A stretch of 64,000 nucleotides of DNA from NCBI GenBank assembly GCA_036346395.1, contig CM070599.1, positions 33,533,232 to 33,597,231 on the forward strand, written 5' to 3'. The notes below the pieces were generated by a model. The model worked only from the letters and a program-made list of their open reading frames with translations. It searched no databases and had not been told where the DNA came from. Source of the DNA: Hsuehochloa calcarea. Taxonomy: Eukaryota > Streptophyta > Magnoliopsida > Poales > Poaceae. A program made the translations under genes and the position numbers. This document shows positions 59,661 through 64,000 of this stretch, piece by piece (positions within the stretch are counted from its first letter, which is position 1; the number at the start of each line of letters is the position of its first letter).

Positions 59661-59794
59661 TCCGCCACCGCTCCCCGATGGCGGCGTCGTCTCCTCGAGG
59701 CGCCTTTGACGGTGAAGCCGATCGATGGCGAGGCATGACGGCTCCCACGATCACTTGATGACGCTCCCGGGGCCGATCCGGCTCTGATACCAAA

Positions 59795-60028
59795 TGTTGG
59801 CAATGAAATAAACTTTCGATTGCTCACGCTCGCACAAACTCACAACGGAGTTGAGTCAGCCAAACAGAAGAACGCAAGATTTTCCGTTGATGCTGAGCTG
59901 CTTTGAGCCGCACCTATTGCTCTCTATTTATATGCAAAACAAAGAGTACAAACTGATTACAAAACCGGAAACCAAAAACGAAACGGACATTGAAGCCGTG
60001 TCCGTGTCCGAGCAAGATTTAATCAACA
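59795..60028 (-). repeat. 5' LTR (relative to the element) of the young Copia
   Basis: Same 234-bp sequence as 55008-55241 with two differences. It would drive minus-strand transcription of the element. Confidence 0.95.
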
Positions 60029-60033
60029 GCCGC

Positions 60034-60889
60034 CACACGTCCACCGCCGCACTGGGCCCGACCGCTCGTACGGCTTCGCTGACGCCGAGAAACGGCGAGG
60101 CCATTTCCAGTCGCCTCGCCGCGGCAGGCGACGAGGACCGACGACATCCGGTACGCGCCGCCGGAGATGCAGCTGCGCGGTGTGATCCGTGATGCGCACG
60201 CGCGCCGGCGCCGCGGACCGCTGCTCTGGGGGGAACCGGGTCGGCTCGGGCGTGCCGGTGCACGAGAACACACGGGAGGACGGGGTTGAGCCCACAGCCT
60301 GCTGCTGCTCAAGGCGCGATGACAGTCGATTACGTGGGCACCACGCGTGGCGCCCACGGCGCGCAACCCCAAGCTCTACACCACAATGCCACCGCGCGCG
60401 CCCGTGGAAGGACAATCCCGCGCGCAACCACGGCGCGGGGGAAGGTGCGTAGGGTGAATGGGTTTGTGCAGCGCAGGCACCAAACATGAATGCGTGATCC
60501 GGATTCATGTCACATTGTCACCTCATTTCATCGACTCCGATTACCAACCAGGAGAAGGTGATGCAGAGTTCTCATCGATGAAAACATACGGTAATGCATC
60601 TTTATTCATGACCATACTTGGTCGCATTTATTCAGGGTCTCAGGGTTTCTGCGAGATCGCAGTTCAACAACGTAGCTGGCATGCGAGACCTCTTTTAAGT
60701 CTTGCAAATCATCGAGAAGAAAAGGTAAACGAGCAAACAGCATCCCGATCAACCAATTTGGAACACTAGCTCGAATGCTAGCCTGCTGCAAAAAGCTCCA
60801 CTAGCCAGAACTCTGGTATGCGATAGCCATGGTCCCATGGATAGGAGAAAAGATGTTGCCGACTCAAAGAAACTAGTATCCACCGATTG
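60034..60889. other. GC-rich then AT-rich flank, no gene recognised
   Basis: The GC-rich stretch 60030-60480 has overlapping frames on both strands without a domain. It continues the sequence left of the Copia insertion. 60480-60889 is the likely 3' untranslated or flanking region of lumazine synthase on the minus strand. Confidence 0.4.
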
Positions 60890-61483
60890 TCAGACTAAGT
60901 GATGCCGAAAGAGCGAGGCCATCTCAATCTACAGGGAATGAGAGTTTGTCAAATAAAATAAATCCAGGCTTATTGGGCTCGGCAAGAAAAGGTACTTACA
61001 GCAGTTAAAGCGGCTTCAGCACCCTTGTTTCCAGCCTTGCCACCAGAACGGTTTAGCGCCTGCAAAGGTTCGATTTGAAATTTAGTTTCATAGTAGGGAA
61101 GCTTAGGTTGATTGATTAAGGAACTCAATAGTCTGAATGAACAGAAAATCAACACAAGATTGCACTATCCGCATGACAGCTTCATTAGAAAGCATCTAAG
61201 ACACTTCTGCATTATTAGTCCACGCATGCTAGATCGAAGCTGAGATTACTTTATGGAATTCATAGAAACAGGATTGTTTCATTTTGATGACTGGAAAATG
61301 ACTTTCAAGAAAGAGGTTGCCTTGGTTATCCATAGGGCAAAGAATAGCTACAAACCTCACATAGAGAATTGGTTTCATAGTCTCCCGTGATTTTCCTTTT
61401 CCTCTTTGTAAATAACTTTTGTACTTCTTTATTATTATTACTTTAATTCATATATAGAGTAGGATACTTTCTTACTGTTTTCC

Positions 61484-61527
<44 letters not shown>

Positions 61528-63880
61528 CAGGATTGTTTCACCTATTAACACGCCCAAGTGGTGAGGCATCTTCAATTTAAACTAATGGCTTGCGAACATA
61601 AACAATAGCATGCAAGTTACATACTCTGAAAAGGCCATGTTTCTGATAATACCACTATTCAGGGTTCAGAATAACTAGCTAACCTGAAGAACCTAAAGAA
61701 ATAGGTGAAAAACAATGACCAAACAGGATCCAGAATTATGGAATATTTGGAAAGATGTATATGTTATTAAGTCATGAATTACCTGGTCCATGTCATCACA
61801 GGTCAGAACACCAAATATGCAAGGGACCCCTGTGGCAACATTAAAGAAAAGAATCAATCTGCCAGAATCTGAATTTTAACTGGCTGTAATCACCAGGGGG
61901 GGAAAAGGAGAAAAAAAAACAAGATGAACATATCACAAAATTCATTGAATGTCATTAAGCACTTTGAGAGCACCAAATATACAGCTATAACAATTCCAAA
62001 TCCAATAGTCACTGCTTTCATTAGTCATTAGAAATATAATTCTGTAAGCTATATGAGACATGTATAGCTGTCTGTAATTACTTATATTTGTATGTTTCAG
62101 TGAACATCAATTATTACCAAAAAGTTTTTCCACTGGTTATGCCTACGAACAGCTCAATACTTCTAGGTGCCAGTTGACCTTGTTAACAACAAGAAGACAT
62201 CAAAGTTCTCTACTGGCATGATCCAAGGAGGCTAAGAGATGAAAGCAACATACCAGCAGACAATCCAGCATTGAGTACACCTGATGCAGCAGAGTTTGCA
62301 ACAGCATCATAGTGGGTCGTGTCACCTCTAATCTGCAAATCAATTTGAAAGAACTTCAAAATCAAATAGCATCAGGTACTGCTAACTATGAGTTTACAAA
62401 GCATGGTCCAAGTAGGTATCACTATGACAACAGCATCACAACTAGTGGGATTAAAAAAATAAATAGGGGAAATACGTAGGAAACTCAGTATTAACAAGCC
62501 TTAGGATATTTGATACATGCCTTCCCACAGGTTAGACATTTCACACGGCTATGTTAAAACCAAGAAGATATCAGTAGAAGACTCCAATCTCAACAACAGT
62601 TATACAAGTAAAAGCAGGTTGTCAGCAGCATATGGGGGTGTTTGGCATGGCTGCAGCTTTTCTGAAAAGTAGTTTCCAGCTCAGCTGAGCGACTGAGCTG
62701 AAGACATTTGATGTTTGGCTGTCTGATTTTTAAGTATGCTAGCTGGAGCTTTCTGAGTTGTAAAATGTCTGAAATGCCTATGAGGCAAATGATGGCTTGT
62801 TTGATGCTGTTTAACGACAATTGATGGCAATTAACAACAACTAACGACAATTTACGGTATTTTACGACAACTAACGACAATTCGCACATAAGTAAATCTT
62901 AACGATAATTGACGGCAGTCAACGCAATTTTCACAAAGTAAATCTTAACGACAATTAACGCAATTGAAGGCAATTAACGTCAATTGATCTAATTTCATGA
63001 TTACACAAATAATCAATTCAATGATTCATTTATACTAGGAAAAAAAGAAGACGGCAGCGGCAGCAGGAGGAGGGTGGCGCCCGTGCCGGGGGAGGAGGGC
63101 GGTGGCGTCAGCAGAGGAGGAGGGTGACAGCGGTGCCGAGGGAGGAGGAAGGCGGTGGCGACGGCGGTGCCGAGGGAGGAGGAGGGCGGCAGCGGCGCGG
63201 GAAGGCGGAGGAGTGCGGGCAGGCGAGCAGCTAGGGTTAGGGTTAGGGTTCGGGAGGGGGGGTTTGTTCAGTGGCAAGGGGCGGGTAAATAGCCCCCAAC
63301 TCTAGGGGCAATCTCCGAAGGCAATCCCGCCGATGACACGGGAAGCTGCCCCGGGCGGCTTTCGGCTTCCGCACGTTGTAAACAGCTTTCGGTTTCGGCA
63401 AAAGCGGCTGAAGAAAGCCACCTGTTTGGGACGGCTTCTGGCTTTTCCGAGCGAAAAGCCGAAACTGAAGCCGTCCCAAACAAGCCCTATGGCTTATACA
63501 ACTTCTTGTTAGAGCTTTCTCAGTTCGAACTTATTGTTTCAAGCGCATTGTGCAAAAATATACAAGTTTCTTAAACTCTTTTCAGAATTACTCATTTGGC
63601 ACAGTTCATCAGGCTGCATAGTATTGAACTGTATGGGGCTATATGTAATATATCTGGAACCTTAGAGGGTCAACACTACCCTGGGGATATGCTACATGAC
63701 GATTAAAAGCAAAATAAATGTAGAAAAAGATAAACTTTCAAGTATTTCATATGGAGGTGATACCCAGAAAAAAAATCAGCTTACCACAGCCCCAATGCAA
63801 ATAACTGCATCAAACTTTCCAGACTTCCCAAGTTTCTGTGCGGCAACAGGAATTTCAAAGCTACCAGGAACGCTAACAAC
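60890..63880 (-). CDS. COS1: 6,7-dimethyl-8-ribityllumazine synthase, 3' five exons (partial)
   Basis: Exons on the minus strand are 63880-63785, 62332-62254, 61829-61783, 61059-61000 and 60928-60890. They join in frame with GT-AG introns and end in TGA at 60892-60890. They encode VVSVPGSFEIPVAAQKLG, IRGDTTHYDAVANSAASG, GVPCIFGVLTCDDMDQ, ALNRSGGKAGNKGAEAALTA and IEMASLFRHHLV. The His in DTTHYD and the Arg in ALNRSGGKAGNKG match active-site residues of lumazine synthases. The enzyme condenses 5-amino-6-ribitylamino-uracil with 3,4-dihydroxybutanone phosphate, the penultimate step of riboflavin synthesis; in plants it is plastid-targeted. The transit-peptide and first exons lie beyond 64000. 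Intron 63784-62333 contains a TIR element and intron 61782-61060 a long (TG)n run. The symbol follows the Arabidopsis gene. Confidence 0.93.
61485..61523. repeat. (TG)n microsatellite in a lumazine synthase intron
   Basis: About 19 uninterrupted TG units; likely length-polymorphic. Confidence 0.97.
62634..63487. mobile_element. TIR element, copy B, inside a lumazine synthase intron
   Basis: Ends GGGGGTGTTTGG and CCAAACAAGCCC are imperfect inverted repeats, flanked on both sides by TAT (62631-62633 and 63488-63490). The body parallels copy A (29502-30250). It contains a cluster of ACGACAATT words (62815-62990), a purine-rich GC block (63050-63250) ending in AGGGTTAGGGTTAGGGTT, and a terminal part rich in GGCTTTCGGC/AAAGCCGAAA inverted words. 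The 3-bp duplication would suit a PIF/Tourist-like element. No transposase. Confidence 0.75.
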
Positions 63881-64000
63881 CTAAACAATAATTTCAATTA
63901 GTGTGAAAATGTTTGTACCAAAGTTTGCTGAACTTTAAAAAAACACACACACTAACTATGCTGATCAGGAGCAAGGTTGTTTGTAATCACGGTGCAGATG

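Larger units (their letters stand above)
55008..60028 (-). mobile_element. Young full-length Ty1/copia retrotransposon with 5-bp TSD
   Basis: The 234-bp LTRs at 55008-55241 and 59795-60028 differ at only two positions, start TGTTGG and end CAACA. Target duplication GCCGC lies at 55003-55007 and 60029-60033. On the minus strand the primer-binding site TGGTATCAGAGC is at 59792-59781, two bases inside the 5' LTR, and the purine tract AGGGGGAGAT ends at 55242. Small LTRs and a 5.0-kb length fit the Retrofit/Ale type, which is inference. Its gag-pol has stops and frameshifts despite the LTR similarity. Confidence 0.95.

Noticed and set aside
63232..63250. AGGGTTAGGGTTAGGGTT as a possible interstitial telomere
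   Set aside because: Only three units, and within a TIR element; plant telomeres use TTTAGGG.
1..64000. tRNA, rRNA or other structured RNA genes
   Set aside because: I found no cloverleaf with A and B boxes or rRNA-like sequence by eye; a tRNA/Rfam scan would be needed to exclude small ones.

Overview
The window looks like nuclear DNA from a grass (Poaceae). The coding exons are GC-rich, the introns are GT-AG and AT-rich, three nuclear genes have plant-type intron structure, and most of the sequence is nested LTR retrotransposons and DNA transposons of grass type. I cannot name the species. All identifications come from reading the sequence and translated exons; no database was searched.

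Three genes are well supported. (1) A KORRIGAN-type membrane-anchored endo-1,4-beta-glucanase (GH9) lies on the minus strand at 5769-9279, with four exons that join in frame to 626 residues. (2) ATG10, the E2-like enzyme for ATG12, lies on the minus strand at 52744-54369, with six exons joining to 219 residues. (3) The 3' part of a lumazine synthase gene (riboflavin biosynthesis) lies on the minus strand at 60890-63880, with five exons; the 5' exons are beyond the window. A small unrecognised gene or gene fragment lies at 48168-48515. A Bet v 1/norcoclaurine-synthase-like pseudogene, a GRF zinc-finger remnant and a frameshifted unknown ORF are also present.

Layout: 1-5.7 kb holds old Copia fragments. 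5.7-9.3 kb is the glucanase gene, and just upstream of it is a tandem repeat (9.64-10.1 kb). 11.7-12.6 kb is an almost perfect giant foldback element with a degenerate target duplication. 13-18.3 kb is a repeat field (duplicated segments, a 108-bp satellite, a TTAATTA-rich array and the GRF remnant). 18.6-21.6 kb is probably one long gypsy-type LTR, followed directly by a degenerate Copia element to 28.0 kb. 29-30.25 kb is a TIR element whose relative sits inside a lumazine synthase intron. 30.5-33.5 and 39.5-41.4 kb are two minus-strand LTRs of Sirevirus character. 41.5-46 kb holds a gypsy-like element with gag but no recognisable pol.

The most interesting part is about 49.1-52.65 kb. Pieces of at least three unrelated genes (a YODA-like MAP3K, an RWD/RING-type RBR E3 ligase and anthranilate synthase alpha), with intron remnants, lie in a row on one strand. 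They end at a sequence with the hallmarks of a Helitron 3' terminus (CTAG followed by T). This is best read as a gene-capturing Helitron that landed about 95 bp beyond the stop codon of ATG10. A young, target-site-duplicated Copia element (55008-60028) then inserted about 640 bp upstream of the ATG10 start, so ATG10 is bracketed by two insertions.
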